A DNA stretch of 64,000 nt from Bradyrhizobium algeriense (GTDB taxonomy: Bacteria > Pseudomonadota > Alphaproteobacteria > Rhizobiales > Xanthobacteraceae), in the NCBI RefSeq assembly GCF_036924595.1, contig NZ_JAZHRV010000001.1, positions 4,836,001 through 4,900,000 of the forward strand, read 5' to 3'. Position numbers and translations under genes: made by a program. Below, piece after piece: positions 17,739 through 26,400 of the stretch (within the stretch, counting starts at the first letter, position 1; each line of letters starts with the position of its first letter). Below the pieces are notes generated by a model that made no database searches, had not been told where the DNA came from, and worked only from the letters and a program-made list of their open reading frames with translations.

Positions 17739-18428
17739 TCAGTCCGACTTCGCTAAAGCTGCCGGAGGCCCAAAAACTTCCAAAAATTCAACGGCGCCAC
17801 CGCTCTGGTCGTCCACAAACACGCCAATCACAAGCCGGCCCGTGATCCAAGCCATTCCGTCAAGGTTGGTCTTACCCTGGGTTACCAATGGTGCCTTCTG
17901 ATCGGCGTGATGTCCGTGAACAACGTGACGCCGACCGTGACCGCCCGCAAAGCCCCTTGGATATCGTCTCCACAAGAGCGTCTGTTCATTTTGCTTGGAG
18001 AGCGGAATCCTGGGGTCGACAGCTGCATGAACAAAGACCCTCTGATGATCCACGTACATCAGTGGAAGATCAGCTATCCAGTTCAGGTGCGCCGATGGAA
18101 TGACCTTTAGATCGTCGACGGCGCCATACGAGGCGAGCGTTTTGTCACCTCCGTTCTCTAGCCACCAACTCAACTCGGCGAGATTGCGGCTCGTCGTCCA
18201 CATCATCGCTTCATGATTACCCTTGAGGCACAGCAGGTCCAGCGTGGAGGATTTCAACCCCATCAACCGCTCTATGACCTGCCGACTCTCCGGGCCACGA
18301 TCAACGTAGTCTCCCAAAGTCACAATCTTGAACTTTTGACCACTTGAGTGTCGTGTGATGAGATCGAGCGCGCCTTCCAGCAGATCGAGACGACCGTGAA
18401 GATCGGGTATCGCATAAGTAAGCGCCAT
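17739..18428 (-). CDS. PPP-family metallophosphoesterase (serine/threonine phosphatase-like)
   Basis: This 229-aa protein has all metal and phosphate motifs of the family in order: PDLHGR (Asp9, His11), GDYVDRGP (from residue 39), GNHE (70-73), a later HAAV and VVHGHH. Family members remove phosphate from proteins or act on small substrates. It lies in the same leftward gene run as the exosortase and near the BY-kinase-type gene, so counteracting phosphorylation in EPS assembly is conceivable, but this is inference. A PrpA-like assignment is possible. Confidence 0.85.
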   Translation of the reverse strand: MALTYAIPDLHGRLDLLEGALDLITRHSSGQKFKIVTLGDYVDRGPESRQVIERLMGLKSSTLDLLCLKGNHEAMMWTTSRNLAELSWWLENGGDKTLASYGAVDDLKVIPSAHLNWIADLPLMYVDHQRVFVHAAVDPRIPLSKQNEQTLLWRRYPRGFAGGHGRRHVVHGHHADQKAPLVTQGKTNLDGMAWITGRLVIGVFVDDQSGGAVEFLEVFGPPAALAKSD

Positions 18429-18579
18429 GGCCCACCGACTCTTTCCCTATCGCAGTGGTCCATCAGGTAGTGCGGAACGAAACAATCGACAACCCAGGCT
18501 TATCCAAACTTTCGCAGAAAGGAATCGCCTCCCGCAATTGTCCAGCGGGCATCACGGATCTATTTATGGGCGTTCCGAT

Positions 18580-19494
18580 TTAGGCGGCAGCCTGCTGTTG
18601 GCGAGAACGCACGTGAAGCCGGCGATAGGCCGCGATGCAAAGACCCAATGCAGCGTCGAGCAAGAAGAGCAGGAAAAGCGCAACGACGAACAAACTGATA
18701 CCAGTCAAGTCGTGAACGATCCCGTCGAGCAAATCGGGACCACCGTAGTAGGCGATCAACACGAGCGCCAGAACACGGATAAAATTAGCAGCAATCGTAA
18801 TTGGAATGATGGACATCAGAAGAATGACACTCCGGACTTTTTCCGACCACCGGAACGCATATGCGTAAAACACCCCGATCGCCGACAAGGCAAAAATCGA
18901 ATTCATTCCAGAGCATGCGTCCTTTACCAGGAGCTGGTACGTACCGATCATGATCATGACGCCATTTTGTGCGACAGGATAACCCGCAGCATACAGGATG
19001 CCCGTCACCATATTGGAAATGAGCACCTTGAGCGGGACGGTCGCCGCGTCGATTATCCAGTCAGGCATCGGAACCGCGAAAAAAAGAAAAGCGATTGGAA
19101 ATGCGAGGACACGGAGCGCTGGCCAACCAAGCAGGATCAGAATGCAACCAACGATCACCGGGATGATCGAAAACATTTCAAAGGTTACGAGCCCCTGCTG
19201 GAGTCGCGCCAGGAACATCAACACCAGACCAAACAAGAGCGCCATCCAGCCGACAATCGGAGCCGGCGAGGTCTTGACCAGCTTCAAGGTGGAGCGCGAT
19301 TGCCAGACGAACCAAAGTGAAGCCGCAATGATGAGCGGGCCGTGGCCTTCTTGCTCGGTCTGCCAAGGTCCATCAATCAGATTCGAAACAGTCGGCGCGT
19401 AGGCAATAAGGACGCAGGCCACGAGCAGTCCCGACCAAAGCAAACCCGCTGAAGTATCCGATTTCGTGGGCTGGAACACTTGGGAGTAAGTCAT
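18580..19494 (-). CDS. Exosortase (EpsH family integral membrane transpeptidase)
   Basis: This 304-aa protein has about eight membrane helices. The catalytic residues of the family are present: Cys194 in VKDACSGMNSIF, Arg240 in NFIRVLALV and His261 in VHDLTGISLF. Exosortases cleave PEP-CTERM proteins at the periplasmic side of the inner membrane. ATG 19494 is chosen because GGAAA precedes it; a TTG four codons upstream is less likely. The adjacent 74-aa accessory gene and separate EpsI suggest the V- or B-type subgroup, which a profile search would settle. It lies between the accessory gene and the phosphatase on the same strand. Confidence 0.92.
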   Translation of the reverse strand: MTYSQVFQPTKSDTSAGLLWSGLLVACVLIAYAPTVSNLIDGPWQTEQEGHGPLIIAASLWFVWQSRSTLKLVKTSPAPIVGWMALLFGLVLMFLARLQQGLVTFEMFSIIPVIVGCILILLGWPALRVLAFPIAFLFFAVPMPDWIIDAATVPLKVLISNMVTGILYAAGYPVAQNGVMIMIGTYQLLVKDACSGMNSIFALSAIGVFYAYAFRWSEKVRSVILLMSIIPITIAANFIRVLALVLIAYYGGPDLLDGIVHDLTGISLFVVALFLLFLLDAALGLCIAAYRRLHVRSRQQQAAA

Positions 19495-19555
19495 CGGTGT
19501 TTCCAATTAAACGCTTCAAATAACTAACATTTTGCAGAAAGCTCAACAACCGGTT

Positions 19556-19780
19556 TTATTTCCGCAGCACAATCAGAGCCGGATAGATCACGCCCGCAAC
19601 AACCAGCAGCAAAGCAAGGACGGTTGAACCGGAATTGCCAACCTGGTTCGCGACCGCAAACACGATACCCGCCAGCATAAAATGCATCAACGTACGGGTT
19701 TCGCGGTCCGTAAATTGAAGGAAAGCGATGACCAGTCCGACAAAGCAAGTTACGGTCACTACATCAAAGAGCGTTGCCAT
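19556..19780 (-). CDS. 74-aa two-helix exosortase-associated accessory protein (XrtV-type-like)
   Basis: This tiny membrane protein (MATLFDVVTVTCFVGLVIAF...) has two hydrophobic helices separated by the polar stretch FTDRETRTLM. It sits immediately upstream of the exosortase on the same strand and follows AGGAT. Small proteins of this size and layout are known next to XrtV exosortases as sorting-system accessory proteins. The assignment is from recollection of length, topology and context, not from a search. Its mechanistic role is unknown. Confidence 0.65.
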   Translation of the reverse strand: MATLFDVVTVTCFVGLVIAFLQFTDRETRTLMHFMLAGIVFAVANQVGNSGSTVLALLLVVAGVIYPALIVLRK

Positions 19781-19912
19781 ATCCTAGGCCTGCCAAAATT
19801 GAAAAACAGAAGGGGCGGGCGAAATCACTGTACACCAATCAGGCGTCAATTTTTTCCGTCTCCACCCGGCTTCATTATTTTGGCATACTCACCTTGATAC
19901 CTTGCTTCGAGA

Positions 19913-20719
19913 TTAGCCGAGTAAGCGGCCAAGCTGGCTTCCCCTTTTAACGCCTCCGCTCTCATCATCTGCCGCGCGACATTGGCCGCGGCCTTCCCCC
20001 TCAAGCGGACGCGCTTCTTCACCTTTCACCTTGAAGAAAATGCCGTTGGGACCAGAGCGCAGGAAGAACACGTCCTCTGCCTTCTTAGCCTCGATTGTGC
20101 TATTGAAGTCTTGTGGAATATCGCCGCTGTTCAATACGCTCGTCTGGCGAGCGTGCGGTATTCCGGCCGACGTCAGGTGCTGATCAACTTCGTCCAGCGT
20201 TTTGGCGTTCTTGTTGGCATCGACCACCGCCTGACCATTCGGTCCGAACGGAAAACCAATCTGTTCGACGCTTAGGATTTTTCTATTGGCAAATTTGCCT
20301 GGATTATTCGCGATGTACCTATCGACGTCCGCCTTGCCAGGGGCTTTGGAAGTTACTGAACGAAGCAGAATTGCGTTTTCCAGGACCTGCTCGCGCGCGC
20401 GCAACAAGTCCAGCAATACGCTCGGCTCGCGATCAAGCTTGGCAGCGAGCGCCCGTTGCAGCAGATACTTGCGAGCAACCAGATCTCCCACCACCTTCCT
20501 TACAACCGCGGGATCCTTCTGTTTGTCAGGCGGAATGCTGGTAATGCGCAGTTCGTTTTCGAACTCCTGCGTTGTCACAACTTCGTCGCCGACATGCGCA
20601 ATGACCTGACCACGATAGGCCGCGGCTTCATCGGATTTCTTGCTGCATCCTCCGAGCACGGCTGCGCAAACGCCCAGAACTGCTGCAATATGAAAGAGCC
20701 GGACCGATAAGCCCTTCAT
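19913..20719 (-). CDS. epsD: EpsD-like peptidyl-prolyl isomerase lipoprotein, frameshifted near the 3' end
   Basis: The 268-aa product has a lipoprotein signal (LGGC, Cys at about residue 25). A SurA/PpiC-type domain follows, with VTTQEFENELR and ARKYLLQRALAAKL, as in EpsD of exosortase-linked EPS clusters. The last 30 residues look unnatural. In the next frame, after the run of five C's at 19996-20000, the sequence reads as a proper family tail (ARQMMRAEALKGEASL ... YQGEYAKIMKPGGD) to a stop at 19846-19848. Removing one base restores it. The gene is therefore probably disrupted, or the base is a sequencing error. It heads the leftward exosortase gene run. Confidence 0.8.
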   Translation of the reverse strand: MKGLSVRLFHIAAVLGVCAAVLGGCSKKSDEAAAYRGQVIAHVGDEVVTTQEFENELRITSIPPDKQKDPAVVRKVVGDLVARKYLLQRALAAKLDREPSVLLDLLRAREQVLENAILLRSVTSKAPGKADVDRYIANNPGKFANRKILSVEQIGFPFGPNGQAVVDANKNAKTLDEVDQHLTSAGIPHARQTSVLNSGDIPQDFNSTIEAKKAEDVFFLRSGPNGIFFKVKGEEARPLEGEGRGQCRAADDESGGVKRGSQLGRLLG

Positions 20720-20966
20720 CTCAAAACTCCGTGATACGACATGGCTTTGGCAGGCTGAAATCCTCTGCCCACTGGCAATAACTGCTTACGCATTTACTCG
20801 TCGCGCGTCGAGACCAATGGCCACGGCGCTAAAAATTTCAAGGGTTTATGTTAATATTGACGCGGCACAAACCTACGTCGTTTTAATTGGAAATCACAGC
20901 CGTTCATGTATATTATTCTTTCCAAATACAATGATTTGGAATGCCGAATCCACATCGAGTTAACCA

Positions 20967-21662
20967 ATGAAAATTAGTCGCATTCAGGTGATTTTGGCGA
21001 GCATCGCGCTTCTCGGTTCTGCGGCGCTTGCGGAACTGCTCCAGCCTCGCCAGTTGATGGCGAGAACAGCTGCATCGCCCAGTCTTGAAAGCATCGTGCC
21101 GCGACAATTTGGCACCTGGACGCTCGTCCCTGAAATTAGCCCGGTTAAGCCAACTGAGGAGTCTGCTGAACCGGACCTGCTATCAGCAAGGAACTACAGC
21201 CAGGAAGTGGCACGCGGCTACACCGATGGCCATGGCAACATTGTCATGCTCATGGTCGCCTATGGTCCGGTGCAAAATTACAGGCTCAAAGCCCATCGAC
21301 CGGAAATCTGCTATACAGCAAATGGATTCCGTGTCTTCGACAAGACCGATACGGCAGTAAGCTATAAGGATGGAAGTGCGCCTATCAAAACCATGCGGCT
21401 CATCGCCGAACGGGAATCTCGGTTTGAGCCTTTGACCTACTGGATGAGAGTGGGCAACGATATCTCAAACACCGTGTTCGAACATCAGCTCAGCCGTCTA
21501 AAGTATGGTTTGCGCGGCATGATCCCGGATGGTGCCCTAATCAGAGTTTCAACGATCGGTCTGCCCCGCGAAGCTTCATTCAAACTGCAAGACCAGTTCA
21601 TTAAAGACTTGCTTGCTGCCGTTCCCTCGAAGGAACTCAGGTTCTTTATCGGCGTGTCTTAA
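20967..21662 (+). CDS. epsI: EpsI-family exosortase-associated protein
   Basis: This 231-aa exported protein has an N-terminal signal/anchor (ILASIALLGSAALAELL) and an EpsI domain. The domain includes FGTWTLVPE, the Tyr-rich YGPVQNYRLKAHRPEICY with the conserved Cys, and FEPLTYWMRVGN. EpsI proteins accompany exosortases, either fused or separate; here the gene is separate and divergent from the epsD-exosortase operon across a 250-bp A+T-rich promoter region. The role in EPS biosynthesis is established for Methylobacillus EpsI only at the genetic level. The ribosome-binding site is weak. Confidence 0.88.
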   Translation: MKISRIQVILASIALLGSAALAELLQPRQLMARTAASPSLESIVPRQFGTWTLVPEISPVKPTEESAEPDLLSARNYSQEVARGYTDGHGNIVMLMVAYGPVQNYRLKAHRPEICYTANGFRVFDKTDTAVSYKDGSAPIKTMRLIAERESRFEPLTYWMRVGNDISNTVFEHQLSRLKYGLRGMIPDGALIRVSTIGLPREASFKLQDQFIKDLLAAVPSKELRFFIGVS

Positions 21663-21734
21663 CTTGCCGTCCGAATCGGCTAATGGTCGCTCCGTACATC
21701 GCCAGGATCCGCGGAGTTCGGATGTGAGAGTGCA

Positions 21735-22436
21735 GTGAACAAACTGTTCGCCCAATCTGTTTGGCCCAGGCTTTTCGTCATTCTGTTCACTTCGACCATT
21801 TACATGACGCCCTGCTGGGCGGAAGATTTCAGCGACTCGTTGCTTGCATACGCGGTCAACATTCACAGAACGCCAGTCCAACCGTGGCCAGGCAATGGAA
21901 TATATCTTGGCCGCGGCTTGTTCCTTACGGCCGCACACGTGGTTGGCCGTGCGTGGATGACGAGGCCCAAGGTCGTGGTTGCCGGTCAGGGATATCCAAC
22001 GCGCGTCATCAAGGAAGGCAGTCTTGAAGGCACCGATCTGACGCTCCTGGCAGTCAACGAGGATTTGCTTCCCTCCCGATTGAGCCTGCGTCGGATGACG
22101 TTGTGCAAACAGGCTCCCGTCCCGGGTCAACGCGTCGTGACCATCGTACCAGGACAGGTGGCGCATTCTCAAATCTTATCACCCGAACGACTCCCGATTG
22201 AGACCCGACGTTTCAGTACTGTGATAGCTGACGTGGCTCGAACGGGAAATTCAGGATCAGGGGTTTTCGACGCTGACCGTCGATGCCTGCTCGGCATCAT
22301 CAGCCGCAAAATCTCGAAATCGCAAAGCGGTCCATACTCGGGACGCACGAAGACGCAAGATATTGCCAAGTACTTTGTGCCAGCCGCCGAGATCGCCACT
22401 TTCCTGCCGGCGGGCATTCTCAATGAAGGTCAATAA
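21735..22436 (+). CDS. Secreted trypsin-like serine protease
   Basis: This 233-aa protein has a signal peptide ending near CWA. The chymotrypsin-fold triad is visible: His68 in FLTAAHVV, Asp101 in GTDLTLLAV and Ser173 in TGNSGSGVFD. It starts at GTG 21735, downstream of GAGAG. It lies 70 bases after epsI in the same direction and overlaps convergently by a few bases with the kinase gene. It could process exported substrates of the exosortase pathway, but this is inferred from position alone. Confidence 0.85.
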   Translation: MNKLFAQSVWPRLFVILFTSTIYMTPCWAEDFSDSLLAYAVNIHRTPVQPWPGNGIYLGRGLFLTAAHVVGRAWMTRPKVVVAGQGYPTRVIKEGSLEGTDLTLLAVNEDLLPSRLSLRRMTLCKQAPVPGQRVVTIVPGQVAHSQILSPERLPIETRRFSTVIADVARTGNSGSGVFDADRRCLLGIISRKISKSQSGPYSGRTKTQDIAKYFVPAAEIATFLPAGILNEGQ

Positions 22437-23230
22437 TATCCGTAGTAGGAATCGGGGGTTTCCTGCGCCTTGTTCACTACAACGCGAATGACAGGGCTTC
22501 TTTGCAGATGTTTCTGACACTCCTTGACATCAGCAACTGTCGTGGCGCCAACGCCGGCAACGAGCAAGGTGGCATCCATTCGCGGCAGAATCGAAATCAC
22601 ATCATCGCCAAGCAGCATAGGCGGCAGATCAAAGATTACGATACGTGAACGAAACTCCCGTTTGATGGTCTGCAACAAGGTACCCATTGTTTGCGAAGCC
22701 ATCCATTCGGAAGAGCTCGATGATGATACCGTTCCGGGAAGAACCAAAAAGTTCGTGGGGCCGACGTTCACCTGCATGACTGCAGAGGAGAGCGATGCAC
22801 GCCCTTCCAATACACTCATCACCCCCCCAGTGCCCTGAACGCCCAAATAATTTGCGACCGTTGGCCTGCGAAGATCCAGATCCACAAGCAGGACCGATCG
22901 CTCCGCCAAGCGGGCTATGCTTATCGCCAGATTACAAGCTGTCACTGTCTTGCCACAGCCTGCCGTGGGCGAGGTGATCGCCAGGAACTGCCAGCTCTTC
23001 TTGTCCATTTCCTGCAAGATCTGCGTCCGCAGCATGTCATAGTAACGCCCCTGCGGCGTCGCAGAGCCCTGCGCCACGATCCGGGATCGTTCGAGATGCG
23101 CAGGACTCAATTGCGCTTTTCTGATCGCGGGATCGACTGATCCGGGACGAACCACTTCCGGTGCAATTGCGCTTTGACCCGGAGCATCCGCAGCCCTCGC
23201 AAGCTCAACAGCTTGTTTGATCGAATCCAT
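22430..23230 (-). CDS. BY-kinase-type P-loop ATPase (EpsG/CpsD-like), exopolysaccharide
   Basis: This 266-aa cytoplasmic protein has Walker A SPTAGCGKT (about residues 87-95), Walker A' VLLVDLDLRRP (113-123) and IFDLPPMLLGDD. The C-terminus is a short tyrosine cluster, SYYGYY. These are the features of bacterial tyrosine autokinases that pair with a Wzz-type membrane activator. The partner is the gene just upstream (23255-24589), so the two are probably one operon. It likely controls EPS chain length or export through cycles of phosphorylation. Confidence 0.88.
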   Translation of the reverse strand: MDSIKQAVELARAADAPGQSAIAPEVVRPGSVDPAIRKAQLSPAHLERSRIVAQGSATPQGRYYDMLRTQILQEMDKKSWQFLAITSPTAGCGKTVTACNLAISIARLAERSVLLVDLDLRRPTVANYLGVQGTGGVMSVLEGRASLSSAVMQVNVGPTNFLVLPGTVSSSSSSEWMASQTMGTLLQTIKREFRSRIVIFDLPPMLLGDDVISILPRMDATLLVAGVGATTVADVKECQKHLQRSPVIRVVVNKAQETPDSYYGYY

Positions 23231-23254
23231 TGTTCGAACTCCCGCCCCTTCAGC

Positions 23255-24589
23255 TCAACGGAACAAACCGACTCTCGCCTTCGCCATGACCAAATCAAGC
23301 GGAGGTAGAAAGAAGTAGACGCCAACGAGCGCGGCCGCCAGGAGTACGAGAGAGCAACTTACCAACGTGATCAGGCGTCGCCGTCGAAGCCGAGTTTCGG
23401 CCCCGGTAACAATGTATGGAATCGAGATAACCAGCTTGCTGTCTACGATACTATAAAGATCGCCAGCCCTGCGAATGGCCTTGTCTGAAATTTCTACCAG
23501 CAAGGCCAGGCCGGCGCCTGCGATCAAGGCTGCAACGATCGCCAGGGCCGCTATCTTGGTTCGATTCGGCTTAATTGGCTGTTGCGGAACTGTCGGCTGC
23601 TCGATGACCTCCAGCTTTTCGGACTGTTGATCCTTTTCCAGGTTTTCGCCAAGTCGTGCTGCCGCAAGCTTCGCCGAGGCGGCGTCAAGATTTTTCTGAA
23701 GCCCTTCCTGCTGTGCGGTAAGCGCATCGAGGCTCGCTGCGGCATTTGGATCATTGCCAACGACGGCAGGCGCTGTCTTCTCTAGCGCTTCAATTTGGCG
23801 CTTCAACGATTGAATAGAGGGGTGTCGATCCGAGTATAGCGCGCTCTTCTGCGTCAACTCGGCTCTTAGTTGGTCAAGCGTCGAGGGTTGATCGCTCTTT
23901 AACGGCTTACCTTGCGAGACTCTCAATTGAGCAATCTTGTTATCAAGCGCAACACCTTCAGCCTGTAGCCTCTGAACCTCGCGCGCCAAAAATTTTGTTG
24001 TATCTGTCGCCCGGCTTGTCCTGTCGCGCAAATCTTCATTCAGAATGCGCGTCATCAGTTCGTTGGCCACACGCGACGCAGTATCTGGTTCCGGGTACTC
24101 AAAGCCCACCGAGAAAACGATCGTCGGGTTATCCGCGCGCGAGCGCTGCTTGAAATCCAGCTGAAGATCGACCGGCGCAAACTTTGTATTCTTCTTCATC
24201 AGCTCTACGAGTTCGGTTACTGACATCAGCGACCGCTTTTCCGGGAACAACTGGAATTTGTCGACGATGGCAATCAGATTGTCGCGCGTCATGGTACGCT
24301 GCTGAATGACCTGAATGCGCTCCTGCGCTGCGCTCGTCACCGTTGGTCGGACCAGCTCCGAGGGAATCTGCTGCGACTGAACCAGGATCTTGCCTTCGGA
24401 CATGTAAGTCGGAGGCCACAAATACGCCCCCGCGATACCCGTGGAAGCAATGACGACAAATGGCAAAACGAAGTAGGGCCACCGGCGCTTGAAAAGCTCC
24501 CAGTAAAATGCCGGCCGCAGAAGGTAACTGCGGTCCTCCTGCAATTCCTGATAGTCGTCCTCGAAATCAACTTTCTGAAGCATGGTCAT
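23255..24589 (-). CDS. Wzz/GNVR-type polysaccharide chain-length determinant (EpsF-like)
   Basis: This 444-aa inner-membrane protein has a first helix near residues 39-58 (YFVLPFVVIASTGIAGAYL). A long periplasmic coiled-coil domain follows, then PQQPIKPNRTKIAALAIV with the Pro-rich motif of Wzz proteins and a second helix. A third hydrophobic segment (LVSCSLVLLAAALVGVYFF) lies near the end. It has no fused kinase; the separate ATPase follows at 22430-23230. It is divergent from the ExeA-like ATPase gene. Confidence 0.9.
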   Translation of the reverse strand: MTMLQKVDFEDDYQELQEDRSYLLRPAFYWELFKRRWPYFVLPFVVIASTGIAGAYLWPPTYMSEGKILVQSQQIPSELVRPTVTSAAQERIQVIQQRTMTRDNLIAIVDKFQLFPEKRSLMSVTELVELMKKNTKFAPVDLQLDFKQRSRADNPTIVFSVGFEYPEPDTASRVANELMTRILNEDLRDRTSRATDTTKFLAREVQRLQAEGVALDNKIAQLRVSQGKPLKSDQPSTLDQLRAELTQKSALYSDRHPSIQSLKRQIEALEKTAPAVVGNDPNAAASLDALTAQQEGLQKNLDAASAKLAAARLGENLEKDQQSEKLEVIEQPTVPQQPIKPNRTKIAALAIVAALIAGAGLALLVEISDKAIRRAGDLYSIVDSKLVISIPYIVTGAETRLRRRRLITLVSCSLVLLAAALVGVYFFLPPLDLVMAKARVGLFR

Positions 24590-24738
24590 CCAACATCAGT
24601 CTATCAAGAGACGGCAAGGTTCGCATCTGAATGCTCGTGGTTCAGCATATCATCAATCGACATTAATTTTAGTTAATAGTTACGAATCAAACCGATTTGC
24701 CAGCTCATCGTTAATGTGCAGATCCCAACCGGTTCCAC

Positions 24739-24754
24739 TGGCACGATTCACGCA
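24739..24754 (+). promoter_or_regulatory. Sigma-54-like promoter candidate
   Basis: TGGCACGATTCACGCA matches the -24 element exactly (TGGCACG) and keeps the invariant GC of the -12 element at the right spacing, with two mismatches in its TT. It lies 83 bases before the ATPase start. Exosortase/EPS clusters in other bacteria are often under sigma-54 control; whether this one is active is unproven. Confidence 0.3.
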
Positions 24755-24836
24755 GTTTGAAGAAACCGCGGCTGCGGCGCGAAGTATTCGTTAAATTGAG
24801 CTATAAGCCAACCGCAGTGCCGTCTAAGGAACATCA

Positions 24837-25673
24837 ATGTACGAGGCATTCTATCAGCTACGGGAGAAGCCATTTTCGATCCTTCCCGACCCAGACATGA
24901 TCTACTGGGGCAAGATGCACTCGATGGCTTTCACGATGCTCGAGTTTGGCGTCATGAACAACGCTGGCTTCACGGTGATCACAGGTGAAATAGGTTCCGG
25001 CAAGACGACACTTGTAAGGCATCTTCTCAAGAAAATTAGCCCCGCTATTACGGTTGGCTTAATTTCGAATTCGCCGCAGGGGCGCGAGGAACTATTACAA
25101 TGGATCCTGATGTCGCTCGGGCAGCCCTTCGATGGAAACTATCCAAATCTTTTCAAACACTTGCAAGATTTTCTGTACGGCCAATACGCGAATGGACGAA
25201 GGACCATTCTCATCATTGATGAGGCGCAAAATCTTGAACCGGAAGCGCTCGAACACCTTCGGATGCTGTCAAATATCAACGCCGACAAATTCCAGATCCT
25301 GCAATTGATCTTGGTGGGACAACCCCAACTCAGGGACCTCCTGCTAGCCCCATCGCTGCACCAGTTCGCGCAACGGATCTCCTCCGACTTCCACCTTAGG
25401 CCGTTGGATGAGCGAGACGCCACAAACTACATCGCTTTTCGCGTGCAAGCGGCAGGATCACCCCGACCACTTTTCACCCAGGAGGCTTGCGCACTCATTG
25501 CCGGCGCTTCTGGCGGAATCCCGCGCATGATCAATGTTCTTTGCGATACCGCCTTGGTGTACGGCTTCGCCAACGATCGAAAAATCATTTCAGATCAACT
25601 GGTTAGAGACGTCATTGCAGACAAGCAACAGTACAGCATTTTTCCAGTGAAGAAGGTCTCCAGGGTTCCTTAA
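24837..25673 (+). CDS. ExeA-like AAA ATPase of exosortase/EPS clusters
   Basis: This 278-aa protein begins MYEAFYQLREKPFSILPDP, the hallmark start of the ExeA/GspA-like ATPases that accompany PEP-CTERM/EPS loci. Walker A GEIGSGKTT (from about residue 50), Walker B LIIDEAQNL and sensor motif GGIPRMINVLCD are present. It lacks the C-terminal membrane and peptidoglycan-binding parts of ExeA. AAGGA precedes the ATG. It leads a rightward run with the Wza-like and barrel genes. Confidence 0.88.
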   Translation: MYEAFYQLREKPFSILPDPDMIYWGKMHSMAFTMLEFGVMNNAGFTVITGEIGSGKTTLVRHLLKKISPAITVGLISNSPQGREELLQWILMSLGQPFDGNYPNLFKHLQDFLYGQYANGRRTILIIDEAQNLEPEALEHLRMLSNINADKFQILQLILVGQPQLRDLLLAPSLHQFAQRISSDFHLRPLDERDATNYIAFRVQAAGSPRPLFTQEACALIAGASGGIPRMINVLCDTALVYGFANDRKIISDQLVRDVIADKQQYSIFPVKKVSRVP

Positions 25674-25681
25674 GTATTTGA

Positions 25682-25711
25682 AATCCATTATTTTCTAATC
25701 CATTATTTTCT
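25682..25711. repeat. Perfect tandem duplication of a 15-bp unit
   Basis: Two adjacent copies of AATCCATTATTTTCT lie between the ATPase and the export-protein gene. Possible explanations are slippage or a spaced binding site. No other copy was seen in the window. Confidence 0.9.
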
Positions 25712-25784
25712 AAGTCGGCTACGTCGGAAAAGTTAACGCTGCTCCCGCAAGCCTACCTAGCCGATGCTGATGAGGGGATGAGCA

Positions 25785-26369
25785 ATGCGGGTTTTTTTTG
25801 TCATATTTTGCCTGTTTTTCTGTGTCTCTGCAGCTGGCGCTCAGACCCTAAAGTCCGGTGACACACTAACGATTACGGTCTTGCAGGATCCGAAACTCGA
25901 CCGCACCGTGGTAGTCGATCCGGCAGGCGAAATCGCCTTCCCGCTTGCCGGCCATGTCCGCGCGCGAGGCCTGACGGCGCAAGCCGTCGAAAATATCCTG
26001 AAGGCCAAGCTGAAGAACAACTACAAAGAAGAAAATCTCGATATCACAGTCGCAGTCGCGGCTGCGCCTAAGGAAATTCCTGAGGAAGATCTTAAGCCCA
26101 AGGTTTTCATCACTGGCGAGGTCGTCCGACCGGGATCCTATGTGGTTCGGCAGCCGACCACGCTGATGCAGGTGATCGCCCTGGCCGGCGGCGTTGGCCC
26201 GTTTGCAGCAAAAAGCCGCATCCAGGTGCGCCGGCGTGGGTCGGGAGGCGACGAAACGATCTTCATGTTCAATTATAAAGCCTACGAAGCCGGCAACGAC
26301 CTCGAGGGCAATATCAAGTTGCGCGCGGGCGATGTAATAATGGTTCCAGAGCGGGGATTCTTCGACTAA
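25785..26369 (+). CDS. Wza-like polysaccharide export protein (EpsE-like)
   Basis: This 194-aa exported protein has a signal peptide ending near AGA. A polysaccharide biosynthesis/export domain (LKSGDTLTITVLQDPKLD, then DPAGEIAFPLAGHV) is followed by an SLBB-like domain (VFITGEVVRPGSYVV, LAGGVGPFA). It is short compared with Wza and has no lipobox, as in EpsE-type proteins, so it probably works with a separate outer-membrane barrel, the next gene. GGGGATGAG lies upstream of the ATG. Confidence 0.88.
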   Translation: MRVFFVIFCLFFCVSAAGAQTLKSGDTLTITVLQDPKLDRTVVVDPAGEIAFPLAGHVRARGLTAQAVENILKAKLKNNYKEENLDITVAVAAAPKEIPEEDLKPKVFITGEVVRPGSYVVRQPTTLMQVIALAGGVGPFAAKSRIQVRRRGSGGDETIFMFNYKAYEAGNDLEGNIKLRAGDVIMVPERGFFD

Positions 26370-26400
26370 CGATTCATCCCCTTCCAAAAGGCGCCCCGCC

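Noticed and set aside
18427..19320. A 297-codon frame on the plus strand
   Set aside because: It is antisense to the exosortase gene and rich in charged residues without a fold.
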